Assembly: GCF_014898055.3 (NCBI RefSeq)
Contig: NW_023605194.1
Span: forward strand, 59,559,361-59,623,360
Source: Talpa occidentalis
Taxonomy: Eukaryota > Chordata > Mammalia > Eulipotyphla > Talpidae
Length of the DNA: 64,000 bases
Reading direction: 5' to 3'
Shown here: positions 10,421 to 22,520 of the stretch, piece after piece
Layout: each line of letters starts with the position of its first letter
Numbering within the stretch: position 1 is the first letter of the stretch
The notes under the pieces: model-generated
Told to the model about the DNA's origin: nothing
Databases searched by the model: none
Seen by the model: only the letters and a program-made list of their open reading frames with translations
Translations under genes and position numbers: made by a program

Positions 10421-13193
10421 TTCCAGGTGGTAATCTTGGAATAATCCATCATTAATCCCATCAGTGTGGTAGGAAAATGTTATACTGCAAGGTATTGTGT
10501 TGGAATATTTGGTTTCAAATTATATAGTGGATGTTATAGTTATCTTTAAACATTGTTTTATTTATGGAACCCAGGTGACTGTCATTGGGATTGAGGTCTC
10601 ATTTACATAGTCCTGAGTGAATATGCAATATTCTCATCTCCACATCATGGGAACTCCAGTCACTAGAGTTCCCATTACTGTTGCCTGGCATTTTGCCATA
10701 AGAAAGTCAGTTCTCAGGCTGAGGTGTGTTTTAAAAGCCAAATCCCTGGCAGAGGAACACTGTAATTTTGTATCCTTCCATTATCCTTTTCATGTACTTT
10801 TATTCCTGAGATTATCATAGTGAATGCAAGCTAATATATATTGTTTTTTGCATATTCAGTCTTTATTCATCACAACAAAGTTCTCTTATAGAGGAAAACC
10901 CTGAGTATCCAAAAGGGGCTGGAAATGCCCACACTAGCAGGGCAACCATGATTTACCTGATTTAGAGCTCAAATTTTCTTCCTCTATGTAATATAGTCCC
11001 ATCTTAGCCTTTCTGATAAGTTTAATCAAGCTACCGAACAACATTCCCCCTTTTTTAACCTGTTTCCAGGCTCATTGAAAAAGCAGTGGCTCTAGAACAA
11101 GAGATCCATATTATTTTATCCCATTCCTAATCACTTCAATGGGTTCATTTTCTTTGTAACTTTTTTTCAGAATACACTCATCAAGAATTTATCATATGAT
11201 AGATTCTCATATCTGATAATATCCCAAGATCTACTTGGCAAATTTTATTTGTAGAGAATGTCTAAACTATATGGAAGATTTATTTATCATTTTCTTTATA
11301 CCTCCATATCTCTCTTAAGAAGCTATACATAATATTTTCTGAGGTGATTGCTATTCTATTTATCCAGACGTAGGAAGAGTGGTGATGCTATCAATAAGAT
11401 AAATGGACATCCTCTGATATGCATCATGAAAGAGACTTAGTTAAATGACAAAGTGGAGAAGAAAGACATTAGAAATAGAAGAGATGGATCTGGAAGATGT
11501 GATGAGACAAAGCTAAGGAACAAAAACAACCTGTTTTTGTTGGACACACAACAAACACATATCATCATAAGTGACAGCTATTATGTTCAACTTAGAGCAT
11601 TTTAGAAATATATATGTGAAATTATAAGCAGATATCCTAGGTAAAATGGCTTGAACCTTGCCTGTGTTAGACTTTCTTTGTAGAAATCATTTTGCTGTAG
11701 TTTGTACCACTTGGGTGATCTTTTGCATTTCTCAGTATCAGGCAGAATTTTTTTAACTTCATTAGGCATTCACAGGGCACATTTTATTAATCTGTTTAAG
11801 CATCTGTTGGACTCTGCTGCAAAACTTAACTTTGTATTTTAATTCCCAAAGCTTTTCCTCCTAAATCTCTGAAGTTGCATTTTGTTCATTTCTTTGTTTT
11901 ATAAAATACCAACATGTGTAATTTATGTCCCTTTCTAAAAAATATAGCACTAGAAAGATCTAAAAGTTTAAATGAAGTTACAATCAATTATTTTATAAAA
12001 ATGAGTTACATGTCGAATATAAGCAAAAAAGAGAAAGATTAATGTATTTTAATCTCATTATTCTGGGTAATTATTTTTTAGTTAAAACATTCTTAATAAG
12101 TATATAAAGATTAATGATAAGAATCTGAATTCTTAGTTCACACTCTTACATAAATCAAACCTTGACTGTAGCACACTCTACTACTGATTATAACATTCAA
12201 GACATCACCCTCCTGGTACATGTATCCAAGCTCTATTAAACCCACAACTGGTAGAAAGCATTTTACCTAAGTTTGCTTCCCAAATATTAGCATTACACAT
12301 TACAAGGATTAGTTGTGCATGTTCTAAAAGTGAAAAATTACAGGTGCAATTGGCTTTAGTTTTCCAGATGTTTGCTTAAAAACGTGGGCAGGTTTTGTTT
12401 TGATTTGCTTCTTCCCGAGTAGAGAACCAACTTCAAAAATTACTGTGTTAATGAAATATACCAAACAGTACCCAAGAAAGAATTCTATTTAATATCATTT
12501 AAATTTTCCTTGCCTCCTGTTTTATGTTTTCTTAGAATCTCAATGTATCTATTTGTCATTCATTCAGCATAAAGGCCAAATTGCATTAACTATAGTCTCT
12601 TATTTTCTACATCCTGATGCTCTGGCATTTGTGACCTTGCTGACTGGGGAAGAGGCTGATTCTCCCAGGACTAGCCAATGCTCAGTGATGGCAAAGTGCT
12701 CACTTAGAAACTTGTCTTTCATATGCAAACTAAGCAATCCAGAGCCTCACTCCCAAACATTTCCCTTATCAACCTCTCTTGCACCAAGTTAATAATCCTC
12801 CTAGCTTACAACAATACACACCCAGGAAACAGACAACTAGGGGGCCCATCTGTTCCCAAGTTTACTAGAATTACTGCTGAATAATTTTAATGTAAACAGC
12901 CAGTGCTAAGCTGTTTTCTCTGTCCTGGCTTGTCTTTCCCAAGGAAACACAAAACATACCTGGCTGGGCTTTGCTCTGCACATTTCTGTTTTCCCATATG
13001 GCCCATGTGGCATGGCTGCTCCCTAAGACTGGGAAATGTAAGTAATAAATTCTTCCCTGCAATGGCATTGTTGTCAATCAACTCCATAAATTAAAGTCTA
13101 CAGGTACAGTCATCGATATACATTCTGTTCCCTAAATGTCCTTGTTCATGCCATCCACCATTCACACCTGACTGGAGCTTCTCCAACCTTCCC
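10421..13193. other. Unique AT-rich DNA
   Basis: About 2.8 kb. No gene, RNA gene or young mobile element recognised. Short ORFs on both strands at 12871-13094 overlap each other and look incidental. Confidence 0.4.
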
Positions 13194-13998
13194 CACTCCA
13201 GTGTTACTGATGTATAACTTACATGCAATAAAACGTACTATTTCTTTAATGAATATTTAGTGATACAGGTGTGAGACCATCACCACAATCCAGTGGCAGA
13301 ACATACCTGTCACTGTGTATAATTACCTTCATCCAACTGGAGTAAATCCCTGCTCTCTCCTCCAGGCACCCACTAACCTGCTTTGTTATCTACTTATGTT
13401 GTTTCTGGATTTACATATAGATGCAATAATAAAGTATGTGGTCTTTATATCTGGCTTCTTTGTCTTAGCATAATGTTTTTGAGGATCACCCATGTTGTAG
13501 CTGACACATTTGATTGTTAAATAATATTTCATTGTACGACTCTATGAATTGTGTTTTTATATTCAATAGGTGATAGATATTTGTTTCCAATTTTTGGCTC
13601 TTATAAGTAATACTCCTATGAACATCTGTATACAGCACTTTATATGGACATAAGTTTTCATTTCTTTTGGCTATATACTATATATAATTAAATTTAATTA
13701 TTCAGGAAATCACCAAGCTGTTTGTCAAAGCAGTTACATCATTTTACATTCACACTAGTAGTGCATGAAGGTTCCAGTTTCTTCTAACATTTGAAATTGC
13801 CTATGTTTTTTCCTGTTGCCATTCTAGTATATAAAGTGCTTTTTAAAAATCAGGGTTTTAATGTGTATTTCCCTAGTAACTAATGACTTTGATCATCATT
13901 TATGTGCTAATTAGCCATTCTTATATGATCATTCATCTATCTTCTTTGGTGAAATGTCTGCCTACTCTGTAAGTCTTTTGTTCAATTTTTAAAATTGG
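13194..13998 (-). mobile_element. Old L1 (L1M type), antisense, part 1
   Basis: The plus strand reads as the antisense of an old L1 3'UTR and ORF2 end: CACCACAATCCAGTGGCAGA, then a TGTCTTAGCATAATG segment, then ATTTTTAAAATTGGGT at the break. The same element resumes at 16956 with the next part of antisense ORF2. The ~2.96 kb between is therefore a later insertion. Confidence 0.8.
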
Positions 13999-14131
13999 GT
14001 GAGCCAGGGTGGATCCGAAGCAGAATAGCCACAGCGGGCCTCCACAGACATTGTCTCAGAATTCAGCAAGCTCTGGGCTGGGTCCTGGAGGCAGCTTCTT
14101 GGCAGACTTCAGTGAGTACCAGACAGAATTT
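13999..14131 (+). mobile_element. Inserted sense L1, 5'UTR-like block, part 1
   Basis: GC-rich sequence with the motif CTCTGGGCTGGGTCCTGGAG and a repeated CAG-ACCTCAGTGAG-like phrase. It continues after a later insertion at 14569. I interpret it as the 5'UTR of an older L1 because the same block leads into an L1 ORF2 end on the same strand. That interpretation is an inference. Confidence 0.5.
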
Positions 14132-14555
14132 TTTTAAATATTTTAAATTTATTTATTTATATATATTTACATCATTGTTCATTGCTTTCTCCTTTCAGGT
14201 GTAGTCCCCATAAAATTCCCATCACCAAGCCTCCCTGGTGGCTTAAGGGATTAAGTTTCAGTACTATCAAGCTATCAACAGCCACTGCAGCATGAGTTCA
14301 ATCCCCTGCCAGGGAGCTAACCCACATGGTGCAGCAGACCTCTCCTGTCTCATCTACTGCTCCCCTCAGCAGTATATTTCAGCCAGTCCAACTGTTCTGC
14401 TCCCTACTCTCTCTCTGGTGAATTCTCTCACACCCCCCACCCCCGCACTTCTGACCTACACCCCAGTTCTTGTATGCATAAATAAATCTTAAAAAGAATT
14501 CCCACCACCAATTCACCCGTGCACCATCACCATGTATGGTGAGCATAGCTGCCTT
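14132..14555 (-). mobile_element. Younger L1 3' end, antisense, carrying a SINE
   Basis: The antisense 3'UTR (TTTACATCATTGTTCATTGC, CAGGTGTAGTCCCC ... CACCCGTGCACCATCACCAT) matches the sense 3'UTR at about 58100-58180. It is bounded by CCAGACAGAATTT (14119-14131) and CCAGACAGGATTT (14556-14568), a 13-bp duplication with one mismatch. A SINE is inserted within it at 14229-14496. Confidence 0.85.
14229..14496 (+). mobile_element. tRNA-derived SINE
   Basis: The head is CCTCCCTGGTGGC, the B-box region is GAGTTCAATCCCC and the tail is ATAAATAAATCTTAAAAA. It is flanked by AATTCCCATCACCAA (14214-14228) and AATTCCCACCACCAA (14497-14511), a 15-bp duplication with one mismatch. It sits inside the antisense L1 3' end and is the youngest layer of the local nest. 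Confidence 0.92.
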
Positions 14556-14568
14556 CCAGACAGGATTT

Positions 14569-15621
14569 AGAAGTGGATCTGCCAGGGTGCACCATGACAG
14601 AGCCCAGTGCAGACCTATATAAACTCCAGGGAAGGTCCTGGAGCACCGGGATGGGACCTGGAAGCAGACCCACCAAGGTGGGTCCCCACAGACCTCAGAA
14701 AGCTCTGCTGTATTAGGCATTTGCAGGTCCAAGGACAGGTCCTGGGGGAAGCCCTACTGGAGGTAGGCCCCCTGCAGGATTCATCTAGCTGCAGGTGGGT
14801 CCTGAAAGCAACCTTTACATGGCAGGACCCAGTAGACCTCAGTGAGTTCTGGGACAGGATCATGAAGTAGGCCCCCCGCAGTAAGCCCTCAGAGACCCCA
14901 GCAGGCTTGGGGAGGTTCCAGGAGACATTCTAGACCTGGTAGGTCCAGGCAAGCAGTGGAACAGGTCCTGCCAAAAGGAGCATACCTGACAGTCCCCAGG
15001 AGAGGAAATGACAGGGCCTGGTCCTTTGGCTGTGGCTCTTGGAGCAGTAAGCCACAGGCATACTGCTTGGACAGACAGCCTCTCAGGAGGAGCAAGATTG
15101 ATTATCTACTGGTCAGTAGAGACCAGTACAGATTTCTATACCAGTCAATACTGAGGAGATTCATGCTACATTGAACAGGAGGTGGGTGGAGAGAGGAATA
15201 TATGGGTCATGCTCTGCACTGTGGCAGGGCAGTTAGCAACTCTGGTGAGAGTGGAGTGGAAATTGTGTGTTTTCCCTTGAAAGGGAAAACCTTATGGAGG
15301 AGCTGGTGTGCATCACACAGACAGGGTCTCCAGTAAAGATAATAGAAGAACATTCTGATCTGCAGTCCCCTTCCACTATCCTGGGGCTGGTACTTTGTGA
15401 GGCATAGGGACTGCCAAGCACAGGAACTTCTAAGTATCTTACCCCAAACCCTAGAGAGGAGGGATATCAGGGGTGCCACAAACATGAGTCTGTTCTACCC
15501 ACTCTTCCCCACCAACACCTGGATCCTTCCAAATCCATCCCCATCTTAAGCACTCAGAAACTACAAAACAGATCTGAGTACATAAAGAAACCAGCAAGGG
15601 TGAAAATAAATAGTAAATTCA
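14569..15621 (+). mobile_element. Inserted sense L1, 5'UTR-like GC-rich block, part 2
   Basis: About 1.05 kb, far more GC-rich than its surroundings. It has a loosely repeated phrase (GGTCCTGG...GCAG...CCC...CAG-ACCTCAG-AG) at roughly 50-70 bp spacing between 14630 and 14930. Short ORFs on both strands are shadows of this composition. Its position directly upstream of the L1 ORF2 end on the same strand makes an L1 5'UTR the simplest reading, which would mean ORF1 and most of ORF2 have been deleted. An unrelated GC-rich repeat is the alternative. Confidence 0.45.
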
Positions 15622-15892
15622 GGGCCTCCCTGGTGGCACAAGGGGTTAAGCACAGCACTCTGAAGCTATCCACAGCCTCTGCAGCACAAATTCAATCCCC
15701 AGCCAATCAGGGAGCAACCCACATGGCACAACAAACAAACCCCTCCTGTCTCACCCGCTGCTCTCCTCAGCAGTGTATTTCAGTCAATCTGCCTGCTCTG
15801 CTCCCCACTCTCTCTGGTGAATCCTCTCACCCCCCACACCTCTAGCCTGTAGCCCAGTTCTTATATGCATCAATAAATAAATCTTTAAAAAA
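15622..15892 (+). mobile_element. tRNA-derived SINE
   Basis: Head GGGCCTCCCTGGTGGCACAA, a decayed B box, and tail CAATAAATAAATCTTTAAAA. The flanks AGTAAATTCAG and AGTAATTTCAG form an 11-bp duplication with one mismatch. Confidence 0.92.
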
Positions 15893-15934
15893 CAGTAATT
15901 TCAGATGCTAAAATATTTAAAGTAATAATAAAAT

Positions 15935-16955
15935 AGAGAGACCTCAAGTAGCATAAGCTAACAAGCTTCTGTACAGTGAAAGAAACTATCACTAAAACAA
16001 AAAGGCACTGTCCTGAAAGGGAGAAAATTTTTGCACATCATACAACAGAAAAGGGGCTAATATTTAAGAGCTACACGGAACTCAGGTAACTCAACAAAAT
16101 TAGACAAAGAGCCTAGTCAAAAAAGGGGCTGAGGAGCTGAGTAGACACTTCTCCAAAGAAGACATACAGATGACCAACAGGAACATGAAAAAAATGATCA
16201 TAACTTACCAAAGAAATGCCAATCAAAACCACAATGAGATAACATCTCACTCCCGTGGTATCTCATTTCAAAGAAACCAGAACCAACAAATGTTGATGAG
16301 GATGTGGAGAAAAACTACACTGTTGGTGGAGTGTAGACTGGAATAGCCCTTGGGCATGGGGGTTCCTCAAAATATTAAAAATAGGTATATATTGTGATAC
16401 AGCAATCCCCCTATTACATATCTACCCGAAAAAATTCAAAATCACTAATTCAAAGGGGTATGTCCACTACTATGTTCATTGCAATAATATTTACAATAGG
16501 TAAGTGATGGAAACAACCTAAATGGCAATCAGCAGAGCAGTGGATTAAGTAAGTGTGCTGTAAATATACGCAATGAAATATTACTTGGCTATAACAAAGA
16601 TGAACTCTTGTTACTTATAGCTTGATGGAACTGGAGAGGATTATGTTAACTGAAATAAGAATGAAGGAGAAAGACAAATACTGATTTCATGCATATGTGT
16701 TATACAGAGAAAAAAAAAACAAAGGAACTGATAAAACTAAGCCAAAACAAAACTTAGAAATATGATGACAGAATTAAGGTGCTAGAGGGAGGGGTGTGAA
16801 CAATGCTGGTAGGAAATCCAATGTCCTAGGCTAAAAGAATATGGACGTTTTGATGGTGGGAGGGTGTGTAATATACATTTGAGGAAGTATGAATCTATTC
16901 CCTAAATCATCTACAGTGTTCTAAACCAATGTTACCTCAATAAAGATAAATAAAA
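15935..16955 (+). mobile_element. Older L1, ORF2 3' end and 3'UTR, sense
   Basis: The sequence follows the L1 ORF2 C-terminal order: AGCTTCTGTACAGTG, AATCAAAACCACAATGAGAT, ATGAGGATGTGGAG, CACTGTTGGTGG, ACTTGGCTATAACAAAGATG and the terminal CCAATGTTACCTCAATAAA. The frame is broken many times. It belongs with the 5'UTR-like block upstream, and together they split the antisense L1M. Confidence 0.85.
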
Positions 16956-17850
16956 TAAACAGGGATATTGACTTAAGTTATTTGTGCTATTTCTATAGTC
17001 TGGATGCTATTCTTTATCAGTTATGTGATTTGCAAATATCTTTTTTTTTTTTTAAAGATTTATTTATTTTTATACAAGAGCTAGGTTATAGGCAAGAGAT
17101 GTGGGAGGGTGAGCGGATTCACCAGAGACAAAGTGGGGAACAGAACAGGCAGACAGACTGAAAGTACTGCTGAGGGGAGCAGCGGGCGACAGGAGAGGTC
17201 TGCCTCGCCATGTGGGATTCTCCCTGGCTGGATGGGAATTGAACTGGCGCTGCAGAGGCTGCTGACAGCTTCACATCGCTGAGCTCAACCTGCTGCGCCA
17301 TCGGGGAGGCCTGATTTGCAAATATCTTAACATAATTTATGACTTCCCTTTTCATTTCTAATGATACTTATTTGCATATGTGGTGATTTACTTTTGGATG
17401 TTGTGAGTTAAAGATTTAAATTCAAGATACGATTGTTTCAGCCCAATTTGTTGAAAAGATTATCCTATCTCCAGTGAATTTCCTTGTCATCTGTGTTAAA
17501 TACCAATGTACCTAAAATGTAAGAGTTTATTTCAAGAATTCAGTTCTGTTATATTGATTTATATGTACCAGTATCACAGTTTTGATTTTAGTAAGTTTTA
17601 TATAATTTTTGAAATAAGTATATCACTCAACTTTTTCCTTTATCAAAATTATTTCAACTATCCTGAGTCATTGTCATATCCAGATAAATTTTAGGATCCG
17701 TTTATCGTTGTCAATAAAAAAATCTGCTAAGATTTTGCTAGAGATTTCATTGGATCCAGAGGTCAGTTTGGATAGAATTGTCTTCTTAAGAGTATGGACG
17801 ATGCAAGACCTTATCAAGGCAAACAATGGTTGAGTCTCATTCACTATATT
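16956..17850 (-). mobile_element. Old L1 (L1M type), antisense, part 2
   Basis: This resumes antisense ORF2 exactly where 13998 stopped: ATAGTCTGGATGCTATTC, TGATTTGCAAATATCTT, CCCAATTTGTTGAAAAGA, ATTTTAGGATCCGTTTATC, GAGATTTCATTGGATCC. It is interrupted by a SINE at 17043-17311. After another SINE a short remainder continues at about 18174-18230. Confidence 0.85.
17043..17311 (-). mobile_element. tRNA-derived SINE, antisense
   Basis: T-tract, AAAGATTTATTTATTTTTAT, a body with CTGAGGGGAGCAGCGGG, and ends at TCGGGGAGGCC (antisense head). The perfect 17-bp duplication TGATTTGCAAATATCTT is at 17026-17042 and 17312-17328. Confidence 0.95.
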
Positions 17851-17866
17851 CCTCTGTTAAAGTTTT

Positions 17867-18157
17867 TTTTTTTAATTTTTTAAAAAGATTTATTTCTTTA
17901 TTTATTTATACAAGCACTGGATACAGTCAGATGCATGGAAGGGTGAGAGAATTCACCAGAGCCAGAGCGGGGAACAGAACAGGCAGACTGACGAAATACA
18001 CTGCTGAGGGGAGCAGTGGAAGCGGCAGGGGCGGCAGGAGAGGTCTGTCATGCCATGTGGGACCCTTGCCAGGGGCCAGGGATCGAACCAACACTGCAAA
18101 GGCTGAGGGCAGCTTCGCAGCCCAGTGCTCAACTGCTGCACCATCAGGGGAGGCCCT
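17867..18157 (-). mobile_element. tRNA-derived SINE, antisense
   Basis: T-tract, AAAGATTTATTTCTTTATTT, ACAAGCACTGGATACAGTCA, GGATCGAACCAAC (antisense B box), and ends at the antisense head. The perfect 16-bp duplication CCTCTGTTAAAGTTTT is at 17851-17866 and 18158-18173. It belongs to the subfamily with the shorter ACAAGCACTGG tail. Confidence 0.95.
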
Positions 18158-18230
18158 CCTCTGTTAAAGTTTTGAACGTGCTCTTCCGGTGCTTTTTCCA
18201 ACCAGCAACATGGTATTAGGCTAGCTACAA

Positions 18231-19269
18231 TGTTGACCTTCCTATTACTTTACTACCCAGATCACTATATTTCTTACAATACCCAGGGGCATGTGGTTTT
18301 CCACTTTCTAATCCAAATCGAATCAGTCCTCTCCAGCAACTAAGTACTGCTTTTCACAGTTGCTCTGCCCTAGTAGAACTGCCACAATGAAGTCCCTGCA
18401 AGTAATGAGAGCAGAGCCAGGGAAAAATACCACAGATTCCTAACTGTTCTCACCAGGGTTCAGCAGTTTTCTGAATAAAGGTTTTTCAAGATATCATTTG
18501 CATATCACCGATTTTCAAATTTCCCAAAATTGTTGCTTTGTTGATTATTTGAAATTTTTTCTTGTTGTTCATTTACTTTTGGGGAAAGTACTTGTAAAGG
18601 CTCTTCATACACCATTCTGGAAGTGCCTGTATATCTTTTTTGTATCCTCAACAGAAATTGATTTAGTCATAAGAAATATTAAAGTTCAACTTTCCACAAA
18701 GCTAAACTTTTGCAGAAAAATAAGAAACCAGACATGAGGATAAGAGTTAAAGAACTGAAGTCCTTTGAATGATGCACTTTGAGACTTTTTGATTTTGCCA
18801 GGAGAAGAGATATTCTTGAGTTACCTCAGTTAATAAGAATTGGTTTAAGTTTCCAGGAAAGTGAAAAACAGTAGACTCAGCTGTTGCATGAGCATGTACG
18901 CAGAACAGCATGGTATTCAGCATACAATGGGAGTTCTAGTCCTTAGAAGCAGCTCGCTACCTCAAAGTCAATTTTAGATGTTGATTTTGTTGTTCAACAA
19001 TTGTTCACTATCCTCTACTAAAATGCATGTATCTTTAGCTTTGTTCTTTATCTGCTTTCACTGTGCTCTGTTCATCAGCTAATGGGACTTTACCCATATT
19101 CTTTCTACTTTATGATTTTATTGACCTATGACTTTCACCAGTTCATGGACCCTTCACACTTGACCCCTGCTTTACCATCTGTCCACTGTACAATCAAATC
19201 TCTTTATGATGAGTTCTTCTTATTAAAATATAAATCACTTTAACATTTAATATTCACATTAAGAGTGCT
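18231..19269. other. Unique DNA
   Basis: No gene or repeat recognised. Confidence 0.4.
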
Positions 19270-20450
19270 ATGGCATCTAGACCATACGGTTGGGGCATTT
19301 GTTGGTGATGATGAAACTGGGGCTTTCCTTCCCACAATCCTACCCTGACTTCAGTGCTGGTTAGTCTTGGCAGAGGGCAAGCTTTTAATATATGGAGCCA
19401 GGATCATAAATAGACCCATCAGGTTGAGCTCAATGAACCAATCAGGTTTGAGCACTCCAACTCAAGTCAAGGGCTTGAGCTAATTATGCAGATTGAAAAT
19501 GGAAGTGGGCTAATTGGTACTAACCAGACTAAGCAGATGATTAGGAATGCATATGGTCCAATCAAGCTTATAGGGTGGAGACCCTTGAAGGGGACATTTG
19601 GTAGGGCAGGAGCCAGCTTGATTCAGTCATCAGCCAGCCTCAGAAGCCAAAAGAAGCAGTCAGCAGATGATCTCAGCAGCTCTCCTCAGACCCTGTAGCC
19701 TTCCAGATCTCCAGAAGTCCACAGACCTTCAGAGAGACTGGGCTGCACCTGCCTGCCGTCCTGCTTCTGCCACTACCTGCAAGGAGCAGCATCAGCCTCC
19801 ATCCAGTGCCTCAGAGAGCTGTTGGCTATTGGTTCATGCCAATAGCTCACAAAGAACTGTAGTACTGGTGTCTCTGACACTGCCTCTTGGTGCCTGATGC
19901 TGACCTGCACTACTGAATGGTGAACAGCACTTTATTCAGCCACCTTTGAGAACTGTTCAACACATCTGATTCTGCAGTCCCACTTCCTGATACTTTTGAG
20001 TATTATGCAGCCCAGTCCAGCATCCAGTGCTGTCTGGTTTGGTCTTCAGACTGTCACTGTGGGCTGTTGTGGTGTCACCCTGGTGGCCCCACCTGTGAGC
20101 ACCTCTAGCTGTGACCATGAGTCGGACTCTGGTGCACTGCTGACTGGTGTGCCACCAGCTCCAGTTCCTTGTTGATGAAACAGTGCCACCTCCCATGAGT
20201 GGCCTTTGTTTGGAACTACTGGACACTGTGGACATTATCTGGGATGGGACGGTAGCCACTGTGACCTTAGAAGCTTTCTTTTTACCAATTCCTGTTTGTT
20301 AATTCAACTCCACTGTTGTTGGCCCCTGAGCCTGAGTGGTGTCTTACAACTGAGTGCATGGGTGAGAACCCATAGATAGTGACCTATCGCCCACTGTGGT
20401 GCTGTTCTATGGCACTTTTTGGCACTGATTTAAGTATTCTTTAGGTACTA
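19270..20450. other. Unclassified ~1.1-kb block of higher GC, possible old LTR
   Basis: Composition changes sharply from the flanks. CCAAT motifs recur (AACCAATCAGG near 19436, GGTCCAATCAAGC near 19556, GCCAATAGC near 19838) and an 8-bp inverted repeat brackets one of them. TTTATTC occurs near 19930. ORFs at 19486, 19667 and 19957 (minus) resemble no protein that I know. An ancient LTR or a host regulatory element would both fit, and I cannot decide. Confidence 0.3.
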
Positions 20451-21235
20451 TTTCAAACACATTTAAAAAAATTTTAGCCTATGAACTTTTATCCCAATGT
20501 ATTTATAGTTTTATAATCTTTTGTCACATGAGTCCATGATTTTTTTCAGTTTAGTATAGAAATGTTTTGTTTCTTAGTCTTCATGTATCCTTTCACACAA
20601 GTGGTTGTTGTGGAATTGTATAAAATATAGTGATAATTGTAACCATAGGTTGTCAAGGCATAATGAAAAGAAAAGCTCAATTAAATCAAAACAAGAAATG
20701 ATAAAAAATGATGATGGTATAAAAGTTAGTGAATTAGTACACAAATTTGCTATTTTCTCACCCAATTAGCAAACTCTAAGTGATTTTGAAACAATCTTTT
20801 CCAATTTAATTTACATTACTTATTTTTAGTTTCATCTTTTTAATTTCAATAAAAATGAAATCCTCTCAGTATTTTTTTTAGTGTTTAAATCACAGTCTTA
20901 TATAATTTTGGTTATGTGACTAAAGTTTCACAGAATGCCATGATAGGATGAATTACACATCACCAATGTATTATTTGGTTCACATTACAATATTTTCATT
21001 ATATTATGGCATGTGTAAAATGGATTAGTAACTTAAATCAGGGGTCTACTATACTATTTTTCTACTATACTGTTTTATACTATTTTCTTCTTTTGAGGGG
21101 TCTACTATAATATTTTTCTTTTTTATGTTGCTCTAATTCTTCCCCACCTAGCATCTGTAAAATTGTTCATGTTGCATATTGAAGTTCCACTACAAAGAGA
21201 ATCTGATTGCATCTTCTAGTCCTAGCCTCATCAAA
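20451..21235. other. Unique AT-rich DNA
   Basis: Very AT-rich, with no gene. A TCTACTATA-type phrase recurs irregularly at 21043-21110. Confidence 0.4.
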
Positions 21236-21310
21236 ATCTAATGTGCATATCAATCACCAGAGAATCTTGGTAACTTGAAAATTTCATTTCGGAAGGCTGG
21301 GGTTGGCGCT
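21236..21310. mobile_element. MER5-like hAT MITE fragment
   Basis: AATCTAATGTGCATATCAAT followed by CACCAGAGAATCTTGG matches the MER5A end as remembered. Short and decayed. Confidence 0.45.
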
Positions 21311-21609
21311 AGTGAGGGGCTGGGTGATACTAGCATTGCTGGTACTGACAGCATACTTTAGTCAGTACCTAGAACAGGATTCAGGTCTTGAAGCTGGATG
21401 CTTTATAAGACACAGGCCAGTCTTTAGCTGGTAGCTTTTGATCACAAATTAATATCCTATTAATCAGTAGTAGACTGGGCCACAGGTTTATTTGGTACTA
21501 ATACAATGATCTGTGTATATGGAAATCCACATCTCTAGCATGGTGGATACTCTACACAAACTGTCCTGTCCAAATAATTTTTAGAGTATTTAGTGCTAAG
21601 TGGTTCCAG

Positions 21610-21616
21610 TTTTATT

Positions 21617-21667
<51 letters not shown>

Positions 21668-21669
21668 TT
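21610..21669. repeat. (TTTA)n microsatellite
   Basis: About 14 near-perfect tetranucleotide TTTA units, with no SINE body attached. Confidence 0.95.
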
Positions 21670-22140
21670 ACCTTGTCTAGGACCTTAGGGCTAATGAACA
21701 GGTCTTCACAAAACCAAATTATTCCAAGGAAAACACAGTATCAGCTTTGGCTCACATGGCATCATATAGCTGTGGGTTTTACCTCTTTCTTTCTTTGTGT
21801 GTCTCCTCTCTCTTCCTGCTGCTTATTTTCATGTTAGGCCTAGACTTTTTATGTAAACAATTATAGATCTTCAAATTAATTTACTATGGATGATAAGAAC
21901 TGTGGGGAGATAAATGGATAACTGTATTCTGAAATCCATAGGACTTGACTATGCAGGAAATAGGTGCACAGAAGCAAATAATCTATGTGGGGTTTAAAAA
22001 CACTCACCAAACAAAACGACAGATAAACCCTGAGAAGAAGTAAGACAGAGAAATGAAAGGTAAGAATAACAGAGGTGAATGAGAAATGTTGGAAAAAAAG
22101 GTCATCTGCTTTCATCTGCTTGACTTTTTAATGCCTAGCT

Positions 22141-22170
22141 ACACACACACACACACACACACATACACAC
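22141..22170. repeat. (CA)n microsatellite
   Basis: An ACACAC run of about 30 bp with one interruption (CATACA). Confidence 0.95.
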
Positions 22171-22254
22171 GTATCTCCATACTTGTGTAGAATGAGAGTA
22201 TATCTAAAACAAATAAAGCTTATAATGCCAACAACATAAGATAACAGGGACACT

Positions 22255-22520
22255 GGGCCTCCCTGGTGGCGCAAGGGGTTAAGCACCACCATATAAAGCA
22301 ATTTGCAGCCTCTGCAGCATGAGTTCGAGCCCCAGCTGGCCAGGGAGCAACCCACATGGCACAGCAGACCTCTCCTGACTCGCGCACTGCTCCCCTCAGC
22401 AGTGTACTTCAGTCGATCTGCCTGTTCTCTTCCCCACTCTGTCTCTGGTGAATCCTCTCACCCCCTGCACCTCTGGCCTGTACCCCAGCTCCTGTACGCA
22501 TAAATAAATCTTTTTTTTTT
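22255..22520 (+). mobile_element. tRNA-derived SINE
   Basis: Intact head GGGCCTCCCTGGTGGCGCAA, B box GAGTTCGAGCCCC and tail ATAAATAAATC, but the expected A-tail reads as a T-run. The perfect 15-bp duplication AAGATAACAGGGACA is at 22238-22252 and 22521-22535. Confidence 0.95.

Noticed and set aside
21610..22170. Microsatellites as a regulatory cluster
   Set aside because: Simple TTTA and CA runs with no supporting context.
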